From: Mytilus trossulus
Lineage: Eukaryota; Mollusca; Bivalvia; Mytilida; Mytilidae
Direction: 5' to 3'
Length of the DNA stretch: 64,000 nucleotides
Assembly: GCF_036588685.1 (NCBI RefSeq)
Contig: NC_086374.1
Coordinates: forward strand, 74,708,457-74,772,456
Part shown: in pieces, positions 44,401 to 56,172 of the stretch
Layout of the letters: each line of letters begins with the position of its first letter
Numbering within the stretch: position 1 is the first letter of the stretch
Position numbers and translations under genes: made by a program
The notes under the pieces: generated by a model
What the model was told of the DNA's origin: nothing
The model's input: only the letters and a program-made list of their open reading frames with translations
The model's database searches: none

Positions 44401-47400
44401 GAAATTTCAATCCTGGTATATATGATGAGTTTAATTATCGTCAAACGAATGGATAAAAACTGACATATTCCTAACTTGGTACAGGCATTTTACTGCTAGC
44501 TAACCGATCACTTATGGCAGTCGCATACAATTCGATTATATTGACAACGACGTATGCACAAAACAAACCGACATAATTGGGGAAAAAAGATAGTAGCAAA
44601 GGAGTCGACATTCTGTTATAATCTTAATTACTATAAAAACAAACAAATATGTAAACAACAAAAAATATTAAATCATGAAGACAAAGCCCTTTAGCGAAAA
44701 GGAAAGACAAGAATACAAAAATGCGCCATAGCACAATAACACAATGCCGGGATGTACCTACCCACATCAAATGGATATTACTCAAACGGACTAAACACTA
44801 TAAGCAATAATTTACGATGACAAATAAACGAATACTATTCCACGTTATTAAAACGTCAGTACCTATAATCTATACGTCAAGACCATCGTGTAGTATTTAT
44901 GAAGTCGTTACGGAATATTTACACATGTTCAACAAAGTCGATAATTTTTTTTTAGTAAAACGATAATAAAATTCAGAATGGAAATGGGGTATGTGTCAAA
45001 GAGACAACCCGACCACAAAACAGACAACAGCAGAAGGTCACCAACAGGTCTTCAATGCAGCGAGAAATTCCGGCACCCGGAGGCGTCCTTCATCTGGCCC
45101 ATAAAGACCCCTGATTCATACACGATTAAAGTGAAAGGCATTTTATCGAAGGAAACTATTCCACACCGATCATTAAATTACTGAACCTCGTTTCACAGCT
45201 TTAATGCATGTTATTGAATGCACTTGAAGCGTTACGCGTGTTTCGTTGCATATATTTCCCACATCAGATACTTAATTTTTGAAAACAAAATTATTCAGAC
45301 AAACTTTATTCACACCAGCTTACATCAGATGACACATACAGAAGATGAGATATAAAATAAAGCTTTAAATCGCGAAAAAAAAACACCTTTAACGCCTGAA
45401 ATATAAAAACTTAATGACGGTTTATTTATCATAATATACAAATATATTAGTGTAATATTTCTCAGAACTCTCCAAGTTTACGCTACGTCAATTGTTTTAT
45501 AAATATAAATATCCTTTTTTCTTTTATAGAGGAGTTAATGTTTTTTTCCGCAGGATTTATGACAGCATCCTTAGTATTTTCCATTGGTTGCTTTGTTTCA
45601 AAACGCAGCACTCAACCAAGGTATACACGATATAATGTATTCATATTCAAATGTTTATTAAAGGTATCTACATATTAAAATAAATATACTTGAAAAATTA
45701 TTAATTTACCTCCACATAAAATAAAACTCTAATTTCTTACACACATCATTTAACTAAGTTAATAGAATAAGTTTTCTCGTTGTCTACGCCATAAAAAATC
45801 ATTTTATTTTGGAACATATGTTTTGAATATATATATTAATATGAATTATTAGGACTTTCCACTTTTCGTGGAAAGACCTTTTGTTTTTCTTCTGATTTGG
45901 TCTTTTTCATGGAAAGATCTTTTGTTTTTCTTCTGATTATTTTTTCTTCTTCTGCCGTCTGAGTTGCTTTTTTGTCTTATCGAATGGATTGTTGGCCAAT
46001 GCTGTTGTACGGTAATGGGGGTTTCAACCGAACACTTATTCGTATAGGAGTTATACCCCTGTCCCCTTTCTTGTTATCGCTATATCTCTGAAACCGTAAA
46101 AGATTTTAACAAACTGTTTTCACCAAATTGTTCGTCGACTCTTAAAAAAATATTTGATTAGTTTTGACTGCAGTGATCGGAAGACATCTTATTACGTTTG
46201 AAGTTGGATTCATAACAAACTGGACATATATATATATTACAGTTAATTGCTATTAATAAGTATTGCAATATGCATTTTGTTTAAATTAATTATCAGTATT
46301 TAGTTCTAATATAATCTTAAATCAATCCTAATTCTGTCTCACTTTAGAATCATAGTTTTTTCATATGTGACGTCATGATGTTTCTAAATTTCATAAATTC
46401 TAATGTTGCATAACGTTTGTGCCTTTTCGTCATCGTATGTGACGTCATTTTTTTTAATTGCGTTGACGCCTGGACTGATTCGGGTTTGTCTATGCTGTAT
46501 TGAACTTAACATTATGTATTCGGGTTTAGTTTTCTGTAATAAGTTAATACTTCAGTTTCATTATGTATATATCTTTCATATTCATTTGTTAAAATTTACT
46601 GTTTGCTATAGCATGAATTGTTCTATATAATAATGGTGTTCTTATCCCAGGCATTAAACAATGCCGTATTTGGCAAAACCTTTTCAACTTTTGATCTTCA
46701 GTGCTGTACAACTTTGTACTTTTTTCACTTTCGATCTTTTATATCTGGGCGTTATGTATTCGGGTTTAGTTTTCTGTAATTAGTTAATACTTCAGTTTCA
46801 TTATGTATATCTCTTTCATATTCATTTGATAAAATTTACTGTTTGCAATAGCATGAAATGTTCTATAAATAAATGTTCTTATCCCGGGCATAAAACAATG
46901 CCGTATTTGGCAAAACCTTTTCAACTTTTGATCTTCAGTGCTGTACAACTTTGTACTTTTTTCACTTTCGATCTTTTATATCTGGGCGTCACTGGTGAGT
47001 CTTGTGTGGACAAGGCGCGTTTTTGGCGTATTGAATTTTAAACCTGATGCTTTTTGTTATCTATTAATCATGTTTTTCTTTGTCTAATATGTTCTCCTAT
47101 TTATTTGTATTGCAGTGTTGTAATATTATATTGTCATTTCAATGTTATATTTAACTTTGCCATTAAAGTGCGAGGTTTGGCATGCCACAAAAGCAGGTTC
47201 AACCCACCACTTTTATTCCCCTTTAAAAGTGTCCTGTACCAAGTCAGGAAGATGGCCATTGTTATATTATTGTTCGCTTCTGTGTGTGTTGCATTTTAAC
47301 GTTGAGTCGTTTGTGTTTTCTCTTATTTTTGAGATATTGAGATAAGGAGTGACACGGTACTTGTCTATCCCAAATTCATGTATTTGGTTTTGATGTTATA

Positions 47401-50400
47401 TTTGTTATTCTCGTGGTGTTTTGTCTGTTGCTTGGTCAGTTTCTGTGTGTGTTGCGTTTCGGTGTTGTGTCGTTGTTCTCCTCTTATATTTAATGCGTTT
47501 CCCTCGGTTTTAGTTTGTTACCCCGATTTTGTTTTTTGTCCATGGATTTATGAGTTTTGAACAGCGGTATACTACTGTTGCCTTTATTTATTGTAATAAT
47601 TTCCCTTTAAAAATTTAAGATAGGCGATATGTTGGATCAATTCATACGTTATAAGTCGGAGAGGTCTACAGTCTTTTGATATGAAGTCCTTGGTCCATTT
47701 GATGGAAATTGAGGTCAAGGTCAAAGGTTAAGGTCATGTTCTAAATTTTGAATTGAGCTTGTTATCGATATTCAAAAGAAATTGTAACAGTTAATGATAT
47801 GAAGTGTTTGCTAAATAACTGTTTACAATAAGGCGCAACTTCAACATATTTAAGTCGGAGTGTTTTAGTTAACCCTTATATGAGTTGTCTCCCCTTATGT
47901 ATTTGAAATCAGTATTTCTCCACAACCATACAATTGATTGACCTGGGGTCTTTTGATTTGAGTTCACTGACTTATGACCTTGAAATTGAGGTCACGATCA
48001 AAGGTCAATTTGACATTCTAGATTTTGACCTTTGCTAAAAATTCTTTCTTGTTCATTATAAAACAATTAAGTCTTCTGCATATACCTAATAATCTTATTT
48101 TTTTTTATATCAGTTTGAGGTACCAAATTACAGCACCAAGGAGTGACATTTTCTAACATCGTTTTTTAAATTTTAAATTTCTTTCTTATTTTCGAGGTGG
48201 AAAGACCTTCAACTGTTCTCTGAAGAATTTGTTTTTAATTTGAATCTGAATTTCTTCACGAATTGTTTTTTAATTTGTTTCAAATAGGAAGATTAAATCT
48301 ATATGAAAGATTAACAAATTTGATAAATAGCATTTTTTTTTAATTCTTGGCTTGTATGTCAGTGAAGTTGAAAAGAACACCTGCCTTACCAAAAAAAAAA
48401 ATGGCCCCAGCTTTATATATTCAAAGCTGTGAAACTTGCAGAGTCGCTGACTTCGTTTTCCTTATAAATGCAACCTCTTGGTTAAAAGCGAGTAATAAAA
48501 CTCGTGTCATCTTCAAACCTATATGTATCTTAACATCATGTTATTCCTTAAGTAAGAATAATCTTGACGGGCAAAACAATTCATGCAATATTACAAAGCA
48601 TATAGTTTAGAGCTCTGGGCAAATATCTTTTACGGTGTAATTTTAAGACATTATTCAGCTGGATAAAATGAGTTGAAATTTTTTACCTTGTTTTTTTAAT
48701 CAGAGCTAGTATCCAAAGAAATAGTTCAGAGAGAAGATTGGCAACCCCATTAGACACATGCCAATGTCATATGTTCAGACCTCCTTTTGTCATTTATCCG
48801 TACCGTTGGTTGGATAACACAGATCAACATATAGTTAACATAATTCTTTGATTAAGAATAAGTATTTGTGGTGAGATTTTTGCTTACAAAAATAAAAGTA
48901 TGTGTTAATAAAAAAGAAAAATGCATTATAATTTTGAAATGTTCACAAAATGTCTTATCACTTGATGTATCAAACTTTATATATTCTGAATAAAATGTCC
49001 AAGTTATCTTTATTTCTTATCAAAGAATTCAGTAAGGAACGTGATTTTCAGTGGTTGTCGTTTGTTGATGTGGTTCATGAATGTTTCTCGGTTTTTTATT
49101 ATGTAGCTTTGGTTTCCAGTTTTTATAGTTTTACACTACTCATTTTGGAACCCTTTAGAGCTTTCTGTTCGGTTTGAACCAAAGCTCTGTGTTAAAGACA
49201 GTACTTTGACCTATAATGGTTTTCTTTTACAAATTGGGACTTGGATGCGGAGATGTATCATTGGCACTCATAACACGTTTGTTTTCTTTATCTATTTATG
49301 AAAAAAAATTAAGTACGCCATAGAATACCTCTCGTTATAAATCATCCATGATTACATAAGGAGATTAGGTAATAGTGCACTCTCAATCAAAATCACAACG
49401 TATGAAAATTAATACATATAGGTCAAATATGTCTCATTGGCACTCATACCACATCTTCTTATATCTAAGTACACAGTAGTGAAATCCAAACGGAGCATTG
49501 GCTAAATTGCAAATTATGCGTCATGTGCTTAATTTCACAATTAAAGATAAATTTAGCGTTTGACTGTCATTTGTATATAAAAAAATTCACACTTCGTAGA
49601 AGTCTTTCCATTTCTATATATATAATTCTGTGTTTGGTTTACTTTATTCTTATATTCCTTCATTAAGACATCATTGTCCCCGTAGCTTTGCTTGCCATGA
49701 GCTACACGACCGGTTTCACATTTTGATCAGGTGACACATCAAATTACATCGTATTTAATGGATTTATTAAAGCGCATTATTTGATTTTTTCAAGTATTAT
49801 TTTGTCTTTCATCGTCTAACTTTTGAACATGGTGCTGTCTATTTTCCCTTGACACAAAAATTTTGACTATCCTCATGGCATCTTCTTTCCCTGTTTTAAT
49901 TGTTTGTTATTCTTCTTCATTTTTTTTTTTTTTTTTTTAGATTTTTGTGTAACACAATCTCCTCTAAAATATAATAAGGAAATTCAAATTTATTTAACAT
50001 CTGTCTTTTTTGTTTATCTATTATTAAGCAAAAAGAACAATAATGACACTACGAGCACTGACCAAGGGGAACATATGTTTGCAACAGCACCAGATAATGT
50101 ATACGTTAACGAAGGATCTTGTGAGTCCGATCGTAAAAGTAATGGATACTGCAATATTGAAAAGAACTCTGAAAACTGTTCTCAGTCATCAAAATCTAAA
50201 AAGATAATTCCTCAACGAGAATCGTATGATATGGTTGAGCACAATCGAGCAAAATCGCATTTGGGGAATGATGAAGATGATTCAAATCCGTATAACCATG
50301 TGACAGTCGATATGGAGGTTACCGAATACGACAACGCATGTTTTCTAAAGCCAAGGGCTGAAGTCATGGATCCAACATATTCTCATTTGTCAGAAGCAAA

Positions 50401-51274
50401 CTTGCATATTGAAAGTCCTAATGCTACGAAACAAAAAGGTGACGAAGTAATCAACGGAACAAAGAGTTCCAATGCTGAAACAAATTCAAATGATCAACAG
50501 CAAAACACGCCAGAAAGGCAAAAGCCAAGGAAACCAGAAACGGAAAAAAGATACCAAAGGAAACCTAATATACCACAAAAGCCTGAAATCAAAACTGATG
50601 ACAGAAAAAACCCAAAACTAAAGGTCTTAGTGAATGGCGAAGAGCAGATACAAGAACATAAGATATGCTTAAATGCTGAAATGGAGGAAAGATCAAATAT
50701 GACAAATTATGAAACCGACAACGATAAAATTAAAATAAAAGAGGGAAATAGGCTTAATAGAAAGAAGTTTGGATACTCTTTCGTCCAGAAAAAGGAAGAA
50801 ATCCTAAATAAAGATTCAGCAGAAATACCTAATGAATCCGATGCATTTGAAGTTTCGTGTGACGACGATGAAAAATCCTTCAAAATCAGGAGTAAAAATA
50901 AAGAACATAACACTGCAGAGAAATCAACTGAAGCAAAGAATGGGAAATCATCACTTGAGGTTTTGTTCGATCAAAGTAATGGTTCTTTCCTCTTTATTTC
51001 AAATTGTGAAGAGATCAATGAAAGGAGCAACAAACACGTTTTTCCTGAAACCGAATGCGTAAAATTAGCATTCCCAAATGGTAGGTATGAAACGTCAAGT
51101 AATAATGATAGTGATTCAGAAACCGAATTACTTCCACCTGGAATGGCCATTAATATTTTGTATGAAGATGTGCCAATTACCAAAGGAAATGTCAGGATCA
51201 GTGCTGTTGATGAGTCTTCGGATCAGGAACTTGGATCGTTTCATGAACTATCAGAGGAGAATTACTCTATTTGA
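41427..51274 (+). CDS. Single-pass membrane protein with tyrosine-motif tail (gene 4, 5 exons, 531 aa)
   Basis: Exons 41427-41478, 43788-43871, 45530-45620, 48704-48833 and 50036-51274 join in frame to 1596 nt (531 aa). Residues 1-17 are a signal peptide. The ectodomain is only about 28 residues, Thr-rich, with one NVT sequon (N36) and one Cys (C41). A transmembrane helix spans about 48-68 (MFFSAGFMTASLVFSIGCFV). The cytoplasmic tail of about 460 residues is polar and acidic, with YxN motifs at Y142, Y157 and Y217, YxxV/L motifs at Y183, Y205 and Y234, and a Pro/Lys stretch containing KPNIPQKP. YxN suits Grb2-type SH2 domains and PxxP suits SH3, so an adaptor or receptor role is my inference. 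The family is not recognised. Weak points: the gttaac donor of exon 4 and the chosen acceptor of exon 5. A paralogue starts at 59952. Confidence 0.65.
42103..42395. repeat. Minisatellite, 43-bp unit, about 7 copies
   Basis: Unit begins catgtcaatttaataggtta and includes tggaatcattaaatcccctc; starts at 42103, 42146, 42189 and so on every 43 bp. Degenerate relatives extend back to about 41680. It is in intron 1 of gene 4. Confidence 0.85.
42670..42950 (-). pseudogene. Reverse transcriptase fragment
   Basis: Minus-strand LFNFTYRYIDDGPSIKNP and FDLIPLIYPSEFK match the FRYIDDVLS...IYPxEL segment of the RT family; the frame then shifts. The catalytic YIDD is kept, but the rest is lost. Intron 1 of gene 4. 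Confidence 0.6.
43320..43495 (-). mobile_element. tRNA-derived SINE, second type
   Basis: On the minus strand it reads gagccgtggtgtagtggtta then gcgtatcgg (box A-like), followed by cgttaaagacaccttgtaga and a body ending in ggcagcacttgcacccg. Box B is not clear. It differs from the SINE at 10015. Confidence 0.5.
43788..43871 (+). CDS. Gene 4 exon 2 (short ectodomain)
   Basis: Acceptor TTCCTGTTACAG, phase 1 both sides (donor gtatgt). Encodes SDFIVMKVTDTDAVTTNVTT then TCEDKK. Confidence 0.65.
44343..44430 (+). repeat. Decayed hammerhead-bearing repeat
   Basis: gattcgagcgtcactgataa, then gtagacaaaacgcgcgtctg and gcgtatatat align with the intact motif at 26646. The core is changed: CTGATAA for CTGATGA and AAAA for GAAA. 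Intron 2 of gene 4. Confidence 0.6.
44975..45110 (+). repeat. Dispersed mussel repeat, family B fragment
   Basis: gggtatgtgtcaaagagaca then agaaggtcaccaacaggtct; truncated copy in intron 2 of gene 4. Confidence 0.65.
45530..45620 (+). CDS. Gene 4 exon 3 (transmembrane)
   Basis: 91 nt, phase 1 in, 2 out. 21 of its 31 residues match the 91-nt transmembrane exon of gene 5 at 63132-63222, including the run FSIGCFVSK. Confidence 0.8.
45850..48250. repeat. Mollusc repeat with hairpin start, interrupted
   Basis: Begins with a hairpin tccacttttcgtggaaagacc and ends gtggaaagaccttcaactgt...tttttaattt. The same element type, with (g)accttgaaattgaggtca motifs, occurs at 53445-54790. Here the central part is interrupted by the tandem repeat at 46513-46985 and other sequence. 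Intron 3 of gene 4. Confidence 0.5.
46513..46985 (+). repeat. Tandem duplication, 240-bp period
   Basis: tatgtattcgggtttagttt recurs at 46513 and 46753. Each unit includes aatgccgtatttggcaaaac and cttcagtgctgtacaacttt, i.e. the body of the hammerhead-bearing repeat; a decayed hammerhead follows the second unit at about 46985-47032. Confidence 0.75.
48704..48833 (+). CDS. Gene 4 exon 4 (juxtamembrane)
   Basis: Acceptor TTTTTTTAATCAG, phase 2 in, 0 out. Encodes ASIQRNSSERRLATPLDTCQ, CHMFRPPFVIYPYRWLD. The gttaac donor is non-ideal. Confidence 0.55.
49095..49290 (-). repeat. Dispersed mussel repeat, family A
   Basis: tggaaccctttagagctttc, ttgacctataatggttttct and tcattggcactcataacacg. Intron 4 of gene 4. 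Confidence 0.65.
50036..51274 (+). CDS. Gene 4 exon 5 (cytoplasmic tail, terminal)
   Basis: 412 codons plus TGA, the longest coding exon in the window. The start is set at AAC after ttaagcaaaaag because it is phase 0, matching exon 4; the upstream open frame to 49904 looks like intron (poly-T tract). Low in hydrophobic residues, with an acidic Ser/Asp/Glu end (NNDSDSETELLPPG). Confidence 0.75.
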   Translation, partial: NNNDTTSTDQGEHMFATAPDNVYVNEGSCESDRKSNGYCNIEKNSENCSQSSKSKKIIPQRESYDMVEHNRAKSHLGNDEDDSNPYNHVTVDMEVTEYDNACFLKPRAEVMDPTYSHLSEANLHIESPNATKQKGDEVINGTKSSNAETNSNDQQQNTPERQKPRKPETEKRYQRKPNIPQKPEIKTDDRKNPKLKVLVNGEEQIQEHKICLNAEMEERSNMTNYETDNDKIKIKEGNRLNRKKFGYSFVQKKEEILNKDSAEIPNESDAFEVSCDDDEKSFKIRSKNKEHNTAEKSTEAKNGKSSLEVLFDQSNGSFLFISNCEEINERSNKHVFPETECVKLAFPNGRYETSSNNDSDSETELLPPGMAINILYEDVPITKGNVRISAVDESSDQELGSFHELSEENYSI

Positions 51275-53440
51275 ACATCTAGCTTATTTGAACAGTATAT
51301 ACTATGGATTCATTATAATTCGTGGAATGCTAATTTTCGTTGATTTCGTGGTTACAGGTGAACCACGAATCTAAATGTTCAACAGAGAAAAAAATTGATA
51401 AAGGTCTGTATGCACTTCCTTCTCACTAGTACTACGAAATCAAATATCCACGAAAATTCAAAGTTTCCTCAATCCATGAAAGTTGGTACCCACACACATT
51501 ATTGAATCCTCAGCAGATTTAATCCTTATTTTACATCGACCTTGAATGACGTAATTTCGCTATTTTGATAATCAAGGAAATGCACGTTACGTGTGATTGC
51601 TAATTAAATGCCAAAAAAATGATATGCATTTTATAAATTGACTATTTTTTTAACAAAATGCTTTAAATTATTACATAGAAAGAAATACTGGACCACTGTT
51701 ATAATTAATTTGTAATTTATTTTTATTATCTTAAAAACTCCAAGCTTTGCAATACATGGATACATAAATAATTTACGATACAAGTATTACTACTAAATCT
51801 TTCAATAGCAGTCTCAAGCTTAAAATCCACTTTTAGAATTGCACAACATAAAACAGTTTATTCAAAGATAATTGATAGTTATACTGCATTCATCAGTAAT
51901 GTTGTGAAGGATTTATAATATAACATCCTTTATCAATAGGGAATTAAATCTTGTGACTCGTGTTGGGAGAGTACAATGCACGTAAAGAATTCTTTCATGC
52001 ATCGGAAGGCGAGCTGTTAAAAAACTAATTTTTCGTAGCATATCATATATACCGTCATTTCTAGTTGCAATCAAAATACTGATTTTTCATCCAGTAAAGA
52101 AATCTATTGCATAACTTGTCTAATGATTTTTTTTATTATTTGTCCTCTTTTGAACCTGAAATGGACAGAAAAATAACCAAACAGTCAAACTATCAATGAT
52201 GTGCATATTTTTATTTGCTTATTTTGAATAAACAAAGTGTTACCACCAAATGAAATTGTTAGATTTGGTGTTTATTAATTATGAAGAATGAATGTAAATC
52301 TTGAGCCACACTTACGCTCATACTTAATAATGTAGAAAGGGAATTACATTCTCTTTATACAAATACATACCACACTTCTATTTTGATACATAGATTTTCT
52401 ACTTTGTCAAGAAAATTTCGATTATCATAAAAGGGCACTCTGAAATACAGAACGGGTACATATTGCCGTAATTTCACCGTATTTATTAATCATAGACATA
52501 CATTTTGTCACTGTTGGTATTTGAAGAAATGAACTAAATTTTTCTGACCCTTTGATTTCAATAATAATGTTATTCTAACTATTACAGAGAACGATATTTT
52601 CAGTTGATAACTATATTTAGCTCTAATGAATTTTATAAATATGAAATAATGTATATAATAAACTCATCATAAATACCAGGATTGAAATTTTATATTGACG
52701 CCAGACGCGCGCGGTTCGTCCACAAAAGACTCATCAGTGACGGTCGAATAACAAAAATGACAAAAAGGCCAAATAAGTACGAAGTTAAAGAGCATTGATG
52801 ACCAAATATTTCTCAAAGTGTTGCCAAATAAAACTAAGGTAAAATTTCCTGATGTAGAAAAGCCTTAGTATTTCAAACATTTTTGTTAAGAGTTTATTTA
52901 TTATTATGAACACATCAATGATAATTCAAGTCAACACAGAAGTACTACCTACTGGATATAGTTGTTTGTATTATGCCTATAGTAAACATATACACAAAAT
53001 TTATATTTTAGACTGTTTTCATGCTGCTAAGTAAACTAAGTATTCGTTGCATATGTTGCCAATAAGATTGCTATTTGTATAACTTATACTTGGTTAAATT
53101 GCAAAATTATAGCAAAAAAATAGACACAAGAAAATCATACTTTTGAACTTTTCTTCAAAATACAATATAAATAAATACACACATACTTAGTATGATGCAT
53201 GTAAAGTAAATTAATTATTGATTATCATACGAGCTATTGGTAAAAAAGAAAAGAGAAAAATGGGAAAGATGTAAGTTATATATTAATCTTTGTTGATAAC
53301 GTCGATGATGTTGATGGTCTGTATCCGCATCAATGCCGTTTTTTGGAGGTGCAGGAAATCTGTTTGCCCTTTTGATGAAATTTTATATAAACATTGCTTA
53401 TCTTAATATTCTAATATTTATGTTTATCTGTATCTGTATT
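51275..53440. other. Downstream of gene 4, no gene seen
   Basis: AT-rich. It contains a minus-strand decayed hammerhead repeat (52655-52810). I could not pick a convincing poly(A) signal for gene 4. Confidence 0.4.
52655..52810 (-). mobile_element. Hammerhead-bearing repeat, near-intact core
   Basis: Minus strand: stem I CCGTCA / TGGCGT, CTGATGA (52737-52731), stem II GTC / GAC, then GAAC in place of GAAA (52717-52714), and a CGCG-rich stem III ending GTC. The single A-to-C change in the core probably disables cleavage. The repeat body (taaactcatcataaatacca, aaggccaaataagtacgaag) flanks it. Confidence 0.6.
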
Positions 53441-53444
53441 TATT

Positions 53445-54790
53445 AGGTCTTTCAACCTTTCGGATGAAAGACCCATTGTTTTTGTTCTGATTATTAGGTC
53501 TTTCAACCTTTTCACTATTTTTTAATTATCGTATGACATATCGACAAATAATTTTTCATAAATTGTTAGTTTCGACATGTCCTTACTTGTATATTTTGGT
53601 TGAAAGGGTGCGCAGACAATAAATGGGAGTTTTTGTCCATCTTACATTTACAATTACGCGTAAAGTGGTATTACTCATTACCCAAACAAATTAATGACCT
53701 AGGGTCTTTTGATTTAAGGTCCTTGGCTTGTGACCTTGGAATTTAGGTCAAGGTCATAGGTCAATAGGACGTTCTATATTTTTACCTTTGCTTTAAATTC
53801 ATATTTATACATCACAAAGCCATAGGAACTAACATTTTAAACTGATATTTCATATTGTAATATCAAAATAGATCTTTACTAGTGGAAAGACCTTCAATTG
53901 TTCTCTGAACAATTGGTTTTTAATTACTTTTTTTTTTCTTTAGTTGTATTGTTGTTTAATAAGTTGTCGCTTAGATATTTGGAATATGATATCTTATAGT
54001 TATACGCTTTAAAAACTTACACATGTAACAAAATACTTTACGTTGTATGAGTTATCTCCCTGAACACTGTTTTTCTTGTGGCCACTACTCCTTCGCAACC
54101 GTAAAATATTACGACAAATTTATTTTACCAAATGGCTCGTTACTTCTTTAGGATAAGGATATTCATTTGGACCGAAGCTATATGGAGACTCCATATGTGA
54201 GTTATTCCCCCTTTTTCATTTGATTCAAGTGATATGCATTTTCAACTGGTAAACCATAAGTGATACAGACCTAGGGTCTTCAGATTTGAGGTCCTTGGTC
54301 CAAAAAAATGAAAATAAGGTCAAGATCAAAGGTCAAGGTCAAATTCTAAATTTTGATTTTGGTTTATTTTCACTTATTTTCATTAACCTTATAAGATATA
54401 GACAAATTATTTTTACTAAATTGTTAGTTGCGACATGTTGTAACACTAAACATTTGATTGCAAGGGTGTGTTGACCGTAAATGGGAGTTTTCGCCCCTTT
54501 TATATTTAAAATAATGTGTTATGTGATATAACTCATTATCCATACATATTGAAGACCTAGTGTCTTTTGATTTGAGGTCTTTGGTTTATGACCTTGAAAT
54601 TGAGGTCAAGGTCATCAGTAAATTTGACGTTCCAGATTTTGACCTTTGCTTTAAATTCATATTTATACATCGTAAAGCCATAGGAACTGACATTTTTAAC
54701 TGAATTTTAATATTTTCATATCAAAATAGAACCTTATGGGTTGAAAGACCTTCAATTGTTTTTTGAACAATTAGTTTTTAATTTTGTTTT
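53445..54790. repeat. Mollusc repeat, two adjacent copies
   Basis: Starts ggtctttcaacctttcgga and contains two blocks, each with tcttttgatttgaggt-like, gaccttgaaattgaggtcaag and a ttgaaagaccttcaattgtt ending (about 53881 and 54740). Same type as 45850-48250. Confidence 0.55.
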
Positions 54791-55860
54791 TTTTTAGTTT
54801 GCATGCCCGTTGATTTAAGGGAGAGTAAATATTCATTTTAAAAACGACTTTTATATTTCATTTTCATTTTACTTGTATGATCATGATGATATAATTATTA
54901 TTATGTATATAGTCAAAATAAAACAATTACAAAGAAGTCATTGTAAAAAAAGGGTTCTTAGTAATTAAACATTCAATAATCTCACAATTATAAATCACAT
55001 GAATGCCCAGCAGAGCATATGATATGACTTATCAACTGCCGCTGGTATAGATAAACTGCTTATTGTTAATATCGCATGCCTTTTTTTTAACTTTATCTCA
55101 CAGCATTTCGACGTCATTCTGCAAATTTCGGAGAAAAAATTTTGTGGTACATTTAAGTGAAAAACATAACCATGTAGAATAGAAAAACTATTAGGAAACA
55201 GATGAATAAATTATTTTAAAATACAAAACAAATAATGCAATAAATGAATGTTATAAATAAAAATTTATAAAAGTTCTTGTCTGGATGTCTTCTGCTGAAG
55301 TGTATAATAAAAAGAACATAGCATGCAATTTTTTTTTTTTATATCAGACCCCTTTTCAGTCCATGATCAAAATCCTCCCTCAAGCCTGTCGGCTTACGGG
55401 CTGATATGGGGCCTGATATGATAATTGCCACATGTTTGTCTGTGCTCAGATAAATTGAAAAATATATTGTATATAAAAAAAAAAGATGTGGTATGATTGC
55501 CAATGAGACAACTGTCCACAAAAGACCAAAATGACACAAACATTAACAACTACATCACATAGCTATTATATGCAGAACTCAATAGTACTACCTTTAATGC
55601 CAATTTAAATCAATACAACCCATAACATTTCAGTTAGACTTCGTCAAAATTATCTCATCATTACGCCAGTTCATTTTTACAATCGTAGGAATTGAAGCCA
55701 TTGTAGGGATGACGCGCTGTCAATTTAGCTCTTGAAAACTGATACATTTTTAAATATACTATATAGCACGGTTACGCGCATTATATGTCAGTTGTATTTT
55801 AAAAGACAATTTAATGTATCTACTAGCTAACGAGCATCAATTAATGTTCTTGTCTGCATT
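54791..55860. other. Intergenic with a family A fragment
   Basis: AT-rich; a family A piece at about 55475-55555 (gatgtggtatgattgccaat, then caaaagaccaaaatgacac). Nothing else recognised. Confidence 0.4.
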
Positions 55861-55865
55861 GAGTT

Positions 55866-56172
55866 AGGGAGCTACCATTTGATTTTTATGGGGGGGGGGG
55901 GGGGGGGGGGGAGGCTTGGATGAAAAATTTTGTCCTGCCTTTTTTTTTAGCTGTAATCTCTGTCCTGCCTTTTTATTTTTCACTCTGTTCGGTCCTGCCT
56001 TTTTTTTTTATAGTTTATCCTGACTTTTTTTACCTAAATTGTCGTCCTGACCTTCTTTTTTTTTTTGCAAGTGTCTCATCCTGCCTTTTTTTTTACTCAA
56101 AACTCCTGTCCTGCCTATTTTTGTCAAATTTCATCCTAGCCCCCCCATTAAAATCAAATGGTAGCTCCCTTA
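55866..56172. mobile_element. TIR element with poly-G run and TCCTGCC repeats
   Basis: Left end agggagctaccatttgattt, right end the complement aaatcaaatggtagctccct, so the termini are inverted over at least 20 bp. Inside are a run of more than 20 G after 55889 and irregular repeats of tcctgcc plus T-tract. Likely a MITE; no coding role. The 101-aa open frame is repeat. Confidence 0.65.

Noticed and set aside
49904-50035. 5' part of the 456-aa open frame as coding
   Set aside because: It contains a long poly-T tract and hydrophobic noise; the phase of exon 4 fits a start at 50036 instead.
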